From Massilia sp. YIM B02763 (lineage in GTDB: Bacteria > Pseudomonadota > Gammaproteobacteria > Burkholderiales > Burkholderiaceae_D): a stretch of DNA of 64,000 nucleotides. Of this stretch, positions 54,745 through 63,086 are shown piece by piece. The notes beneath the pieces are model-generated. The model saw nothing but the letters and a program-made list of their open reading frames with translations. It was not told the origin of the DNA and ran no database searches. The number at the start of each line of letters is the position of its first letter. Position 1 is the first letter of the stretch. The stretch is taken from contig NZ_JASNRD010000002.1 in the NCBI RefSeq assembly GCF_030412015.1, forward strand, positions 421,867 to 485,866, in the 5' to 3' direction. The translations under genes and the position numbers were made by a program.

Positions 54745-54771
54745 TAAAGTTCTTCGCAGCTCATCCGTAAA
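54745..54771 (+). promoter_or_regulatory. candidate sigma-28 (FliA) promoter of fliT
   Basis: TAAAGTTC, 11 nt, TCCGTAAA matches the flagellar class 3 consensus TAAAGTTT-N11-GCCGATAA at 12 of 16 positions, about 50 nt before the fliT start. Confidence 0.6.
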
Positions 54772-54821
54772 CAAACGGAGAACCGGCAATCCGGCCGGAG
54801 TTTCAGATACTGGAAACAGCC

Positions 54822-55106
54822 ATGACGTCCAACGAAGTCCTCGCAATGTACGAAAATATCGCCGCCCTGACGGGTCGCATGGCGGCTGCCGCCATCGAGG
54901 GTGACATGGAAGCGCTGGCGCGCCTGGAAACCCAGTGCGCCATCCAGTCCGCCGCCGCCCGCAACGGCGTGCCCAAGCTGGAAGGCGACCAGCGCAAGCG
55001 CAAGATCGACCTGCTCAAGCAGATCATGGCCAACGACCGCGCCGTGCGCGACGTCACCGAACCCTGGATGGGCCAGCTGGACCGCGCCATGAGCGCCGCC
55101 CACTGA
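54822..55106 (+). CDS. fliT: FliT-like flagellar chaperone
   Basis: A 94-residue helical protein: YENIAALTGRMAAAAIEGDM, a middle helix (ALARLETQCAIQSAA) and a C-terminal KRKIDLLKQIMANDRAVRDV, the layout of FliT, the chaperone of filament cap protein FliD and regulator of FlhDC. It stands apart from any flagellar operon but has a sigma-28-like promoter. The similarity is by pattern, so FliT is likely but not certain. A terminator follows. Confidence 0.75.
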   Translation: MTSNEVLAMYENIAALTGRMAAAAIEGDMEALARLETQCAIQSAAARNGVPKLEGDQRKRKIDLLKQIMANDRAVRDVTEPWMGQLDRAMSAAH

Positions 55107-55139
55107 CGCCACCCTCACGCCGGCTCGGCCGGCAGCGAC

Positions 55140-55175
55140 AGCCCCTCCCGATCCGCGATCCGAGGGGCTTTTTCT
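55140..55175 (+). terminator. terminator after fliT
   Basis: AGCCCCTC/GAGGGGCT stem, with an inner GATC pairing, then TTTTTCTT. Confidence 0.75.
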
Positions 55176-55185
55176 TGCCTGCACT

Positions 55186-55584
55186 TCAGTGAGCGGCCGA
55201 CGCTTCGCTCGCAGCAACCTTGCGCTGGGCGGCCTGGATGCCGTCCATATTCCCCTCGATCCAGTCGGCCAGCTCGCCGACCTTGCGTCCGATCTCCCGG
55301 CCGAGCGGCGTCAGGCGGTATTCGACGTGGGGCGGCACCACGGGGTGGGCGATGCGCTGCACGAAACCGTCCTGTTCCAGCCACTGCAGCGTCTGCGCCA
55401 GCATCTTCTCGCTGATGCCGCCCACCTTGCGCCGCAGTTCGCTGAAGCGCTGGGTACCGTCCATCAGCGCCACCAGCAGCAGCACGCCCCAGCGGCTGGT
55501 GACGTGCTTCAGCACTTCGCGCGACGGACAGTATTCGGAAAACAGGTCGCCGCGGCGGACGCGGTCGGTCAGCGATTCGCTCAT
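55186..55584 (-). CDS. HxlR family transcriptional regulator
   Basis: A 132-residue winged-helix protein. The single Cys in SEYCPSREVLKHVTSRWG is the redox/aldehyde-sensing Cys of many HxlR proteins. The recognition region is RFSELRRKVGGISEKMLAQT with LEQDGFVQRI and the wing VEYRLTPLG. It is divergent from an NmrA-like gene with an operator between, the standard HxlR arrangement (as ytfH/qorB), so it probably represses that gene and itself. Confidence 0.92.
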   Translation of the reverse strand: MSESLTDRVRRGDLFSEYCPSREVLKHVTSRWGVLLLVALMDGTQRFSELRRKVGGISEKMLAQTLQWLEQDGFVQRIAHPVVPPHVEYRLTPLGREIGRKVGELADWIEGNMDGIQAAQRKVAASEASAAH

Positions 55585-55622
55585 TTCTTCCCCTTCGATG
55601 ATTGATTGAATTATCTCCCAAT

Positions 55623-55657
55623 ACTTACCAAAAGGTACGTACTTACCAAAAGTAAGC
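55623..55657. promoter_or_regulatory. tandem operator for the HxlR regulator
   Basis: ACTTACCAAAAG occurs twice, at 55623 and 55641, exactly 18 bp apart. The second copy forms a CTTAC-N5-GTAAG palindrome and the first a TACC-N4-GGTA palindrome. Confidence 0.65.
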
Positions 55658-55704
55658 GCATGTCCTATGATGCATTTTCATCCATTTTGAACAAGGAGTG
55701 CGCA

Positions 55705-56559
55705 ATGCTCGTCGTCACCGGAGCTTCCGGCCAACTCGGCCGTCTCGTCATCGCATCGCTGCTGGACCGCGTCCCGGCCGGCGAGATCGTCGCCGCCGTG
55801 CGCGACCCGGCCAAGGTCCAGGACCTGGCCGCGCGCGGCGTGCAGGTCCGCCAGGCCGACTACGACCGGCCGGACACGCTGGCCGCCGCCTTCGCCGGCG
55901 CGGACAAGGTGCTGCTCGTCTCGGGCAATGCCGTGGGCCAGCGCGTACCCCAGCACCGCGCCGTCATCGATGCCGCCAAGCGTGCGGGCGCCCGGCTGAT
56001 CGCCTACACGAGCCTGCTGCATGCGGACACGTCGCCGCTGCCGCTCGCGGCCGAGCACAAGGAGACGGAAGCGCTGCTGCGCGCGTCCGGCGTTCCCTTC
56101 GTCCTGCTGCGCAACGGCTGGTACACGGAAAACTACCTGGGCGCGATCGAGCCGGCGCTGCAGCATGGCGCCCTGCTGGGCAGCGCCGGCAGCGGACGCA
56201 TCGCCTCGGCCGCCCGCGCCGACTACGCCGCGGCGGCGGCCGCCGTGCTGGCAGCGCGCGACGACCAGGCCGGCAAGGTGTACGAGCTGGCCGGTGACGA
56301 CGCCTATACGCTGGAAGACCTGGCGGCCGAGATCGCGCGCCAGTCCGGCCAGCCCCTCGCCTACCGCGACCTGCCGCAGCAGGAGTACAAGGGTGTGCTG
56401 CTGCAGATCGGCCTGCCGGAAGGGCTCGCCGAACTGGTGTCCAGTTCCGACGCCGGCGCGGCACAGGGCGGGCTGTTCGACGATGGACGCCAGTTGAGCA
56501 AGCTGATCGGTCGGCCGACCACGCCGCTGGCGGCATCGGTGGCCAGGGCATTGGCGTAA
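55705..56559 (+). CDS. NmrA-like NAD(P)-binding oxidoreductase (QorB type)
   Basis: A 284-residue atypical SDR. The dinucleotide motif is VTGASGQLGRLV, with DYDRPDTLAAAFAGADKVLLVSG after it and LLRNGWYTENYLG in place of an active Tyr motif, as in YtfG/QorB NADPH:quinone reductases. The ATG has AAGGAG 7 nt upstream. It is divergent from hxlR, and control by that repressor in response to electrophiles or quinones is a fair inference. Substrate unknown. Confidence 0.88.
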   Translation: MLVVTGASGQLGRLVIASLLDRVPAGEIVAAVRDPAKVQDLAARGVQVRQADYDRPDTLAAAFAGADKVLLVSGNAVGQRVPQHRAVIDAAKRAGARLIAYTSLLHADTSPLPLAAEHKETEALLRASGVPFVLLRNGWYTENYLGAIEPALQHGALLGSAGSGRIASAARADYAAAAAAVLAARDDQAGKVYELAGDDAYTLEDLAAEIARQSGQPLAYRDLPQQEYKGVLLQIGLPEGLAELVSSSDAGAAQGGLFDDGRQLSKLIGRPTTPLAASVARALA

Positions 56560-56904
56560 GGTCGTCCCGTCGGATAGGCACCGATCCAAGAAAAAACCCG
56601 CGCGGCGTGCGGCCTGCGCGGGTTTGCGGGTGGCGGTCGGCAGGGCCGACGGGCCTGAATAGGGAGAGCGAGTGCCAGGCATCCCCTGGCATCGCCTCGT
56701 GCCGGTTGCATCCGGCGTCCACCTGCACGCTGTTGGCAGGCGGACCGCTTCCGGAACCAGGCGCTTCCTCAGCGGTCATCCGGTGGTCGCGCCACGCTAT
56801 CGGTGGTGGCTGCGCCGGATCCTGGTCCGTTACGCGATCATGTAGATCGACGCGAACTAGTATAACGGAAATAAGCCGCTTGTATAGATAATTTCTTTAT
56901 AAGA
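56560..56904. other. 345-bp intergenic region between convergent genes
   Basis: Contains the bidirectional terminator at 56590-56625. The rest is GC-rich to about 56830, then AT-rich up to the FimV-like gene. No frame with a plausible start and family content was seen. Confidence 0.4.
56590..56625. terminator. bidirectional terminator
   Basis: AAACCCGCGC/GCGCGGGTTT stem 30 bp after the NmrA-like gene. The T-run is strong for minus-strand transcripts and short for plus-strand ones. Confidence 0.65.
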
Positions 56905-58236
56905 TTATTCGAGGGTGGGTTCGGCCTCGCGTTCCGGCTGTGCGGGGGGCTCGGCTGCCGCCTGCGCCGGCTTGGTGCGGGCGGTAAAACGCGCCTTCAG
57001 CCTGTCGAGCGCGCCCGGCTGTGTCGGCAGGCCGGCATCCCGTCCCTTGTTCCGGCGCCGCAGCAGCGCCACGCCGGCGCCGCCGGCCAGCGCCAGCACG
57101 GCGGCCGCGCCGCCGATCCAGCCCCACGGCAACCCGCCCTCGTCCGGCGGCGCTTCCTTGGCCTTGGGCTTGCGCGGCACCAGCGGCTTGATCGCGGAGA
57201 TCGGCTTGGGCACGGCCGGCTTGCTTTCTTCCTGCGGCGCGGCAGGCGCTTCGGCGTCCTGCTTCTGCTCGTGCTTCTCCTCCTGCTTCTGCTCTTGCTT
57301 GTCCTCGTGCTGCTGTTCCTGCTTTCCGGCCGGCTGCGCGGCTTGCGCGGCAGGCTTGTCCGCGTGCGCCGGCTTCTCGCCCTTCGGCGCAGGATGCGCC
57401 TCCTCCTTGTTCTCCGCCGCGTCGTGCGCGGGCGCGGCCGCGACGCCCAGCCTGGCCTGCAGCGTCCTGACCTTCTCCTCCAGCTTGCCGAGCTGGGCGC
57501 GCAACTCGTCGTTCTTGGCGCCCAGCGCCGCGCACGCCTTCGCTTCGTCGGCCTGGGCCGAACAGGCGGCCGGCCTGGCCTCGGCGTGGCTGGCCGCCGG
57601 CAGCTTGAATGCGGGGACGGGGCGCGGCGGCTTCGCGGCGGCGGGCGCTCCCGGCTTGGTCTCGGGCTTGTTCTCGGGCTTGGACTGCGGCTTGACGTCG
57701 CGCTTCGGCACCGCTGCCGGTACCGAGGCCGGGGCCGGTGCCGGCGCGGCTGCCATTGGCCGGGCCGCCGTCGGCGGCAGCACGACCGGCGCGGGGACCG
57801 GTGCCGGCGCGGGCGGCGGGGCCGGGTTCGGATCCGGCGTCAGCCACAGCGTCACGAGGCGCACCGCGCGCTGGCCCTTGTCGACGAGTTCCACGTACAG
57901 GTGCAGGTGGTCGGCATCGACGGGGCGCAGCGTGGTCGCGTGCAGGAACTGGCGGCCGTCGCGGCGCATCACCGACAGGGTCAGGCCGGACAGCGCCGGC
58001 GGCACGGCGATGCCGGCGCCGCGGTAGACCTCCGGGCTGGCCAGGCGCACCTGGACCGGGGCGGACGGATCGTCGATCATCGTCAGTTCGACGTCGGCGA
58101 CGAGCTGCTGGCCGATGTGCGACGCGACCCGGGCGTCGCCCAGCTCGGCGGCGCCGGCGGATGCCAGGACGGCACCGGTGGCGGCGGCGGTCAGGAAGGT
58201 GAACATCGAGCGGCGGGGGCGGCGGGCCATGGGCAT
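56905..58236 (-). CDS. FimV-like protein (N-terminal FimV domain, single TM)
   Basis: A 443-residue protein. After a signal peptide ([20 protein letters not shown]) comes a FimV N-terminal domain (about 30-140: [50 protein letters not shown]). A Pro/Ala segment, a region with a single coiled coil ([20 protein letters not shown], about 245-264) and a Lys/Gln/Glu-rich tract (about 305-335) precede one transmembrane helix ([20 protein letters not shown]). It lacks the LysM and long TPR tail of P. aeruginosa FimV. The role in type IV pilus or polarity is inferred from the N-terminal domain. Start uncertain among Met1, Met3 and Met11. Confidence 0.8.
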   Translation of the reverse strand: MPMARRPRRSMFTFLTAAATGAVLASAGAAELGDARVASHIGQQLVADVELTMIDDPSAPVQVRLASPEVYRGAGIAVPPALSGLTLSVMRRDGRQFLHATTLRPVDADHLHLYVELVDKGQRAVRLVTLWLTPDPNPAPPPAPAPVPAPVVLPPTAARPMAAAPAPAPASVPAAVPKRDVKPQSKPENKPETKPGAPAAAKPPRPVPAFKLPAASHAEARPAACSAQADEAKACAALGAKNDELRAQLGKLEEKVRTLQARLGVAAAPAHDAAENKEEAHPAPKGEKPAHADKPAAQAAQPAGKQEQQHEDKQEQKQEEKHEQKQDAEAPAAPQEESKPAVPKPISAIKPLVPRKPKAKEAPPDEGGLPWGWIGGAAAVLALAGGAGVALLRRRNKGRDAGLPTQPGALDRLKARFTARTKPAQAAAEPPAQPEREAEPTLE

Positions 58237-58327
58237 GCAAAAAGTAGGGGCTTCAGCGTCATTAACGGCTGTTGCGGTACACTCTTTAACGACATTTCTG
58301 CCAACTCTGCAAAAACAGGACGCGTCT

Positions 58328-59722
58328 ATGGAAAACAGGATCGAGAAGGACAGCTTTGGACCGATCGAAGTACCGAGCGGTCAACTGTGGGGAGCGCAAA
58401 CCCAGCGCTCGCTGCACCACTTCCACATCTCCAGCGAGAAGATGGCGCCGGAACTGGTGGCCGCGCTGGCCCAGGTCAAGCGCGCCGCCGCCGCCGTCAA
58501 CCGCTCGCTGCACAAGCTCCCGCAGGACAAGGCGGACGCCATCATCAAGGCGGCCGACGAGGTGCTGGAAGGCCGCCATCCGGGCGAATTCCCGCTGTCC
58601 GTGTGGCAGACCGGCTCGGGCACCCAGAGCAATATGAACATGAACGAGGTGCTGGCCAACCGCGCCTCCGAGATCCTGGGCGGCGAGCGGGGCGAGGCGC
58701 GCCTGCTGCACCCGAACGACCATGTGAACATGGGGCAGTCGTCGAACGACATGTTCCCGACGGCGATGCACGTGGCGGCCGCCATCGCCGTGGCCAAGGA
58801 CGTGCTGCCGGCGCTGGCGCGGCTGCGCGGCACGCTGGAGATCAAGTCGCGCGACTTCGCCGACATCGTCAAGATCGGCCGCACCCACCTGCAGGATGCG
58901 ACCCCGCTGACGCTGGGCCAGGAATTCTCCGGCTACGTGGCCCAGCTGGAATTCTCCGAGCACGCGATCAAGGCTGCCCTGCCGGGCCTGCTGCTGCTGG
59001 CCGCGGGCGGCACCGCCGTCGGCACGGGCCTGAACGCGCATCCGGAATTCGCCAACCGCATCGCCGCCGAGATCTCCTCGCGCACCGGCCTGCAGTTCAA
59101 GTCGGCGCCCAACAAGTTCATGGCGCTGGCCGGCCACGATGCCATCGTCGCGGCGCACGGCGCCTTCAAGACGCTGGCCACGGCCCTCATGAAGATCGCC
59201 AACGACGTGCGCTGGATGGCGTCCGGCCCGCGCTCGGGCCTGGGCGAGATCACGATTCCCGAAAACGAACCGGGCAGCTCGATCATGCCGGGCAAGGTCA
59301 ATCCGACCCAGTGCGAGGCGCTGACGATGCTGTGCTGCCAGGTGTTCGGCAACGACGTCGCCATCACCGTCGGCGGCGCCCAGGGCAATTTCGAGCTGAA
59401 CGTGTTCAAGCCGATGATCGCCCATAACTTCCTGCAGAGCGCGCGCCTGCTGGCCGACGGCATGCGTTCGTTCGACGAGCACTGCGCCAAGGGCATCGAG
59501 CCGAACCGCAAGCGCATCGGCGAGCTGATGGAACAGTCGCTGATGCTGGTGACCGCGCTGGCCCCGCATATCGGGTATGATCGCGCCGCGCAGATCGCCA
59601 AGACGGCCCAGCACAACGGCCTGACGCTGCGCCAGGCCGCGCTGCAGTCGGGCTTCGTCGACGAAACGCAGTTCGACCAGTGGATCGTACCGATCGAGAT
59701 GACCCGGCCCGAACAGGCCTGA
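58328..59722 (+). CDS. fumC: class II fumarate hydratase
   Basis: A 464-residue oxygen-stable TCA-cycle enzyme interconverting fumarate and malate. The superfamily signature [13 protein letters not shown] contains the catalytic loop Ser. [13 protein letters not shown] and [14 protein letters not shown] match FumC substrate-binding blocks, and the [14 protein letters not shown]is is the proton-transfer residue. I start at [16 protein letters not shown]; the longer frame runs into the fimV region. Confidence 0.96.
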   Translation: MENRIEKDSFGPIEVPSGQLWGAQTQRSLHHFHISSEKMAPELVAALAQVKRAAAAVNRSLHKLPQDKADAIIKAADEVLEGRHPGEFPLSVWQTGSGTQSNMNMNEVLANRASEILGGERGEARLLHPNDHVNMGQSSNDMFPTAMHVAAAIAVAKDVLPALARLRGTLEIKSRDFADIVKIGRTHLQDATPLTLGQEFSGYVAQLEFSEHAIKAALPGLLLLAAGGTAVGTGLNAHPEFANRIAAEISSRTGLQFKSAPNKFMALAGHDAIVAAHGAFKTLATALMKIANDVRWMASGPRSGLGEITIPENEPGSSIMPGKVNPTQCEALTMLCCQVFGNDVAITVGGAQGNFELNVFKPMIAHNFLQSARLLADGMRSFDEHCAKGIEPNRKRIGELMEQSLMLVTALAPHIGYDRAAQIAKTAQHNGLTLRQAALQSGFVDETQFDQWIVPIEMTRPEQA

Positions 59723-59741
59723 GGCCAGATCGCCCTACCCC

Positions 59742-59827
59742 GTCGTCCCCGCGCCGGCGGGGACCCAAGTTCTGCATGCGTTTCGGCGGCAGATGCTGAA
59801 TTGGGTCCCCGCCTGCGCGGGGACGAC
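59742..59827. repeat. paired REP-like element, family A (copy 5)
   Basis: Inverted units GTCGTCCCCGCGCCGGCGGGGA and TCCCCGCCTGCGCGGGGACGAC separated by about 36 nt, just after fumC. Confidence 0.88.
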
Positions 59828-59894
59828 GCGTTTTCCGCCTACCTAAATGGGCAGGCTCAACAGTACGCCGCCCGCTAAAAACCAGGGATACAAT

Positions 59895-60107
59895 ATGCAA
59901 AAGACAACATTTGAACTGACATCGGAGTTCATCGAACTCAACCAGCTGCTCAAGCTCGCGGGCGTGGTGGACAGCGGCGGCGCCGGGAAGCACGTGGTCG
60001 CCAGCGGCGCGGTGTCGGTCGACGGCAAGAAGGAACTGCGCAAGACGGCCAAGATCCGCGCCGGCCAGGTCGTGACGCTGGGCGACATCCGGATCGACGT
60101 GCGCTGA
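59895..60107 (+). CDS. S4 domain RNA-binding protein (YbcJ-like)
   Basis: A 70-residue stand-alone S4 domain: FIELNQLLKLAGVVDSGGAG, then KHVVASGAVSVDGKKELRKT and KIRAGQVVTLGD. The size and order fit E. coli YbcJ, which is thought to bind structured RNA. The ATG at MQKTTFELTSEF is preceded by AGGG-type sequence; an earlier frame start gives residues unlike the family. Confidence 0.9.
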   Translation: MQKTTFELTSEFIELNQLLKLAGVVDSGGAGKHVVASGAVSVDGKKELRKTAKIRAGQVVTLGDIRIDVR

Positions 60108-60254
60108 AGGCTGCGTTGGCGGCTTGCCCGATGCTCCCGGTGGGGGCGCCGGACTAGCCGTCCCCGGCTGGAAATTGCCGGTTTGCGCGCAGACAAACTT
60201 GGGCAGACCTCCTTCTTTATATTGAATACGTAACATTCGCCAAAGGTGAAGAAG

Positions 60255-60542
60255 ATGAATACCCCGGACTACAGCCCAACGACGCAGCAGCGACTGATCG
60301 GCGACCTGCGTCTCGTCATCGAAAACGCGGAAGAACTGCTCAAGAACACCGATCACTACACCGGCATGGTGTACCAGAACGCCCGCGCCAAGCTGGCCAC
60401 GGCGCTCAACGCAGCAAACGAGGAACTGGCCCGTTTCGAGGAGGATCAGCTGAACCGCATGATGGAAGCGACGCGCGCCGCAAACGAACTGCACCACGAC
60501 GACAGCGGCGAAGCGCGCATCCTGCGCGCCTTCTACCACTGA
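60255..60542 (+). CDS. DUF883/ElaB-YqjD-like protein lacking the membrane anchor
   Basis: A 95-residue helical protein whose N-terminal half (RLIGDLRLVIENAEELLKNT, YQNARAKLATALNAANEEL) resembles the ribosome-binding ElaB/YqjD family. Those proteins end in a transmembrane helix; here the C-terminus is polar (ATRAANELHHDDSGEARILR AFYH) and no hydrophobic stretch exists. The ATG at 60255 has AAGG 9 nt upstream. Assignment by pattern, so moderate. Confidence 0.65.
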   Translation: MNTPDYSPTTQQRLIGDLRLVIENAEELLKNTDHYTGMVYQNARAKLATALNAANEELARFEEDQLNRMMEATRAANELHHDDSGEARILRAFYH

Positions 60543-60582
60543 GCACCCGGCCGGCGCCGCGTTCGCGGCGCCGTTCCTCGCC

Positions 60583-62241
60583 CTACATTTTTCCGTCCAC
60601 GATCGCCGTCACGCAGCCCGGCGCGAGCCAGCGCCGCAAGGCCGCTCCCACGTCGAATCCCTCGTCCGCCTCGAAGGCCGCGTCCAGCGCCGCGCCGAAC
60701 GTGCCGCCCCGCAGCAGGCAGCCGAGCGCCGCGTGCTCGGCCGCATCGATGGGGACCACCTCCACCTGCCAGCCGCTGCGCCGCACCAGCGCGTGGCCGG
60801 CGCGGTCCAGTACGTCCGGCATGTTCCCCTCCCCGTCCCGGTGCGCCAGCCACACCGCCGGCGTTGCCCAGGGCGAAGCGTGCAGGCGCAGCGCGGGATG
60901 CAGCCGTGCGCGGCTGGCCTCGAAGCGGACCGGATCGAGCCCGTCCACGGCCGGCGCCGCATGCGTGTCGGCATCGGGCGCGTACCAGGCCTCGTGCACC
61001 AGCCATTCGAGGCGGGCCACGTCCGGTAGATACGGGTAGTCGGCGGCCGGCGCGAACGCTTCCAGGAAGGCCGGCAGCATGGCGCCGAAACGGTTGAGGT
61101 CGGGATCCGCGGAAGGATGGGCACGGCCATAAACGCGCGCCAGTCCCGCGAAGAAGTCCTCGCCGACCAATCGGCGCAGCACGGGATAGGCATTGGCCAG
61201 CGCGCGCCGCCAGTTGGCCGCCAGGTTGCCGCGGTAGATGCCGAGGCGGCCGGCATCGCCCTTCAGCCAGGGTGCCAGGATGGCATCCCCGCTGCGGTCG
61301 AACAGCGCGGCGCCGAAGGCTTGCTGGACGGCAGCGGGGTCGGCGCCCGAAGGGGCCGCCGTCCACGCCGGTGCGCCGTCGCGGGCGGATGCGGGCGCCC
61401 CGCCCTCCCGCGCGCCGGCTTCCAGCATGATCGTGCGCGCCGTCTCCGCCTCTTCCAGCAGCACGTCCAGCGGCGGGATGTCGGTATCCCACTCGACCAG
61501 GGTCGGCACGGCGCCGAAGCGCGCTAGCGCCGCGCGGTACAGCACCCAGACGGGCGCGGCGACGCGGTCGCCGTGGTGGTCGATCAGCAGCGTTCCCGTG
61601 TCGAGGTGGCCGCCCAGGTGCAGTTCGCCCACGCTGCCCAGCGGCAGCGCGGCCAGGGCAGCCAGCGCATCCTCGCCGTGGTTGCGCTGGTTGACGTACA
61701 GGTTGTTGACGTCGAGCAGGATGCCGCAGCCCGTGCGGCGCACCAGTTCGGCAAGGAATTCGGCCTCGCCGACGGCGTCCAGCGTGAAACGCAGGTAGGT
61801 GGAGACGTTCTCGACGAGGAGGCGGCGCCCCAGCGCGTCCTGCACGCGCGCGACGCGGCCGGCGACGAGGGCCAGCGCCGCCTCGTCGAGCTGCAGCGGC
61901 AGCAGGTCGTTGAACTGGCGGTCCCCCGTCGCGCCCCAGCTCAGGTGCTCGGAGACGAGGGCCGGTTCGACCGCCCTGGCCAGGTCGGCCACGCGGCGCA
62001 GGTGTTCGTCCGAGAAGCCGGCCGCCGAGCCGAGCCCGAGGCCGACGCCGTGCAGGCTGACGGGATAATCGCGCCGCAGCGAGTCGAGCACGTGCCAGTC
62101 GCGGCCCGACCGCGCCAGGACATTCTCGGTATGGACCTCGATGAAGCCGACGCCGGGCCGCCGCTCGAGGAAGGCGCGGTAATGAGGCACGCGCAGGCCG
62201 ATGCCCACGCCGCTTGCCGCGGGATGGCCGGCCGGCGCCAT
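60583..62241 (-). CDS. BufB-BufC fusion: DUF692 multinuclear iron oxidase plus DUF2063 partner
   Basis: A 552-residue protein made of two RiPP-maturation modules that are normally separate genes. Residues about 10-278 are a DUF692 (MbnB/BufB) TIM barrel with expected iron ligands: His64 ([10 protein letters not shown]), Glu98-His99 (SEHLSWGA), Glu144 (VENVSTYL), Asp177 ([10 protein letters not shown]), His208 (ELHLGGH), Glu250 and Asp252 (VEWDTDIP). A Gly/Ala/Pro linker (about 277-304) leads to a DUF2063 (BufC/MbnC-like) domain from 305, with [20 protein letters not shown]. Such pairs oxidise cysteines of small precursors. The precursor gene bufA ends 4 bp upstream. Copper binding is the known role of bufferins. 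Confidence 0.88.
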   Translation of the reverse strand: MAPAGHPAASGVGIGLRVPHYRAFLERRPGVGFIEVHTENVLARSGRDWHVLDSLRRDYPVSLHGVGLGLGSAAGFSDEHLRRVADLARAVEPALVSEHLSWGATGDRQFNDLLPLQLDEAALALVAGRVARVQDALGRRLLVENVSTYLRFTLDAVGEAEFLAELVRRTGCGILLDVNNLYVNQRNHGEDALAALAALPLGSVGELHLGGHLDTGTLLIDHHGDRVAAPVWVLYRAALARFGAVPTLVEWDTDIPPLDVLLEEAETARTIMLEAGAREGGAPASARDGAPAWTAAPSGADPAAVQQAFGAALFDRSGDAILAPWLKGDAGRLGIYRGNLAANWRRALANAYPVLRRLVGEDFFAGLARVYGRAHPSADPDLNRFGAMLPAFLEAFAPAADYPYLPDVARLEWLVHEAWYAPDADTHAAPAVDGLDPVRFEASRARLHPALRLHASPWATPAVWLAHRDGEGNMPDVLDRAGHALVRRSGWQVEVVPIDAAEHAALGCLLRGGTFGAALDAAFEADEGFDVGAALRRWLAPGCVTAIVDGKM

Positions 62242-62245
62242 GGGA

Positions 62246-62530
62246 TTACTTGTCCTGCTTGGGCTGCTGGGCCTTCGGTTCGGTCAGTTTGCCGCCGGCT
62301 TTTTCGCAGCTGCCCTTGGGCACCATCTTCCATTCGGCCGGGTCGTTGTCGACGGCGGCCTGGCCCGCGCAGCCGTGCACGGCCGTGCCGCAATCGTTCT
62401 GGCCGGCCTTGGCGACGCCATAGCATTTTTCCTGGTCGGCCGCGGCCGTCCCCATCTGGCCCGATGCCGATGCATTGGCGGCGCACACGCCGGCGAGCGC
62501 GGCGGCCACCAGGGCTTGACGTTTATTCAT
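62246..62530 (-). CDS. bufferin precursor peptide BufA1 (DUF2282 family)
   Basis: A 94-residue precursor: signal peptide 1-23 ([18 protein letters not shown]), then a core with four conserved cysteines at 36, 47, 54 and 75 ([27 protein letters not shown]). This is the DUF2282 pattern of bufferins, periplasmic copper-sequestering RiPPs in which core cysteines become thiooxazoles. The C-terminal tail is Lys/Gln-rich. GGAG lies 7 nt before the chosen ATG; longer frames cover the promoter. Translation into the downstream fusion enzyme is likely coupled. No DoxX (BufD) gene is adjacent. Confidence 0.88.
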   Translation of the reverse strand: MNKRQALVAAALAGVCAANASASGQMGTAAADQEKCYGVAKAGQNDCGTAVHGCAGQAAVDNDPAEWKMVPKGSCEKAGGKLTEPKAQQPKQDK

Positions 62531-62550
62531 GTAGATCTCCATGGAGGCAC

Positions 62551-62565
62551 GCGTCAATATGACGC
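62551..62565 (-). promoter_or_regulatory. palindromic operator at the bufA transcription start
   Basis: GCGTCAATATGACGC, perfect 6-bp arms around ATA, lies just downstream of the predicted -10 and about 20 nt before the bufA ATG. A repressor there would block initiation; the protein is unknown. Confidence 0.5.
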
Positions 62566-62571
62566 CAGCCG

Positions 62572-62600
62572 ATTCTATCGAATGCGGGGCGGATATTGAA
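62572..62600 (-). promoter_or_regulatory. candidate sigma-70 promoter of bufA
   Basis: On the minus strand TTCAAT (62595-62600), 17-bp spacer, TAGAAT (62572-62577). Confidence 0.5.
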
Positions 62601-62813
62601 GGAAAAAAACAATTGTGAAAAGCGGAAAGAAATTCGTACGCCGGCGGGGGGCGGCCTTCGTGCGCCGTGGCAGCCAATATCGAGGACATTGGCCGGGCAC
62701 GGCAGTGGCAGGGCTCGAGCGGACTACTGTTATATGGCCTGCCCGGCGCGCCGGGTACGTGAGCCGATAACGCGCGGGCCGCCCGCCCGTTGACAGGATT
62801 CGTGACGAATTCT

Positions 62814-63017
62814 TCAGGCGGTCGTATTGACGTGATTACCCAGGTGCGGCGGCAGGTTCTGCTGCGCCGGCGCGGACGCCTGGACGGCTTCCAGCAGCTG
62901 GGCGGCGGACGATGCCTGGATGTCCTGTGCTTTCTTGAGCATGGTCATGCCGACTTCCTGGCGCAGGCCGGTATCGGCGAGGCTGGTGGCGAGTTTGGCG
63001 ATACCCATTGCATCCAT
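62814..63017 (-). CDS. yjfB: YjfB family putative motility protein
   Basis: A 67-residue helical protein of the YjfB family: [20 protein letters not shown], then [20 protein letters not shown] and a Pro-rich end ([10 protein letters not shown]) typical of the family. GGAG 7-10 nt upstream fixes the start. In B. subtilis YjfB is under the motility sigma factor. Here a sigma-28-like promoter lies about 45 bp upstream, which supports a flagellar link. Molecular role unknown. Confidence 0.85.
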   Translation of the reverse strand: MDAMGIAKLATSLADTGLRQEVGMTMLKKAQDIQASSAAQLLEAVQASAPAQQNLPPHLGNHVNTTA

Positions 63018-63059
63018 GGTGTTCTCCTGTGTGTTCCGCCCGGAATGGGCTATTCGTCA

Positions 63060-63086
63060 TTAACGACAGCGCATCATCCAACTTTA
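63060..63086 (-). promoter_or_regulatory. candidate sigma-28 (FliA) promoter of yjfB
   Basis: On the minus strand TAAAGTTG (63086-63079), 11 nt, GTCGTTAA (63067-63060), 13 of 16 matches to the consensus. The -35 half overlaps the last codons of mobB. Confidence 0.6.
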
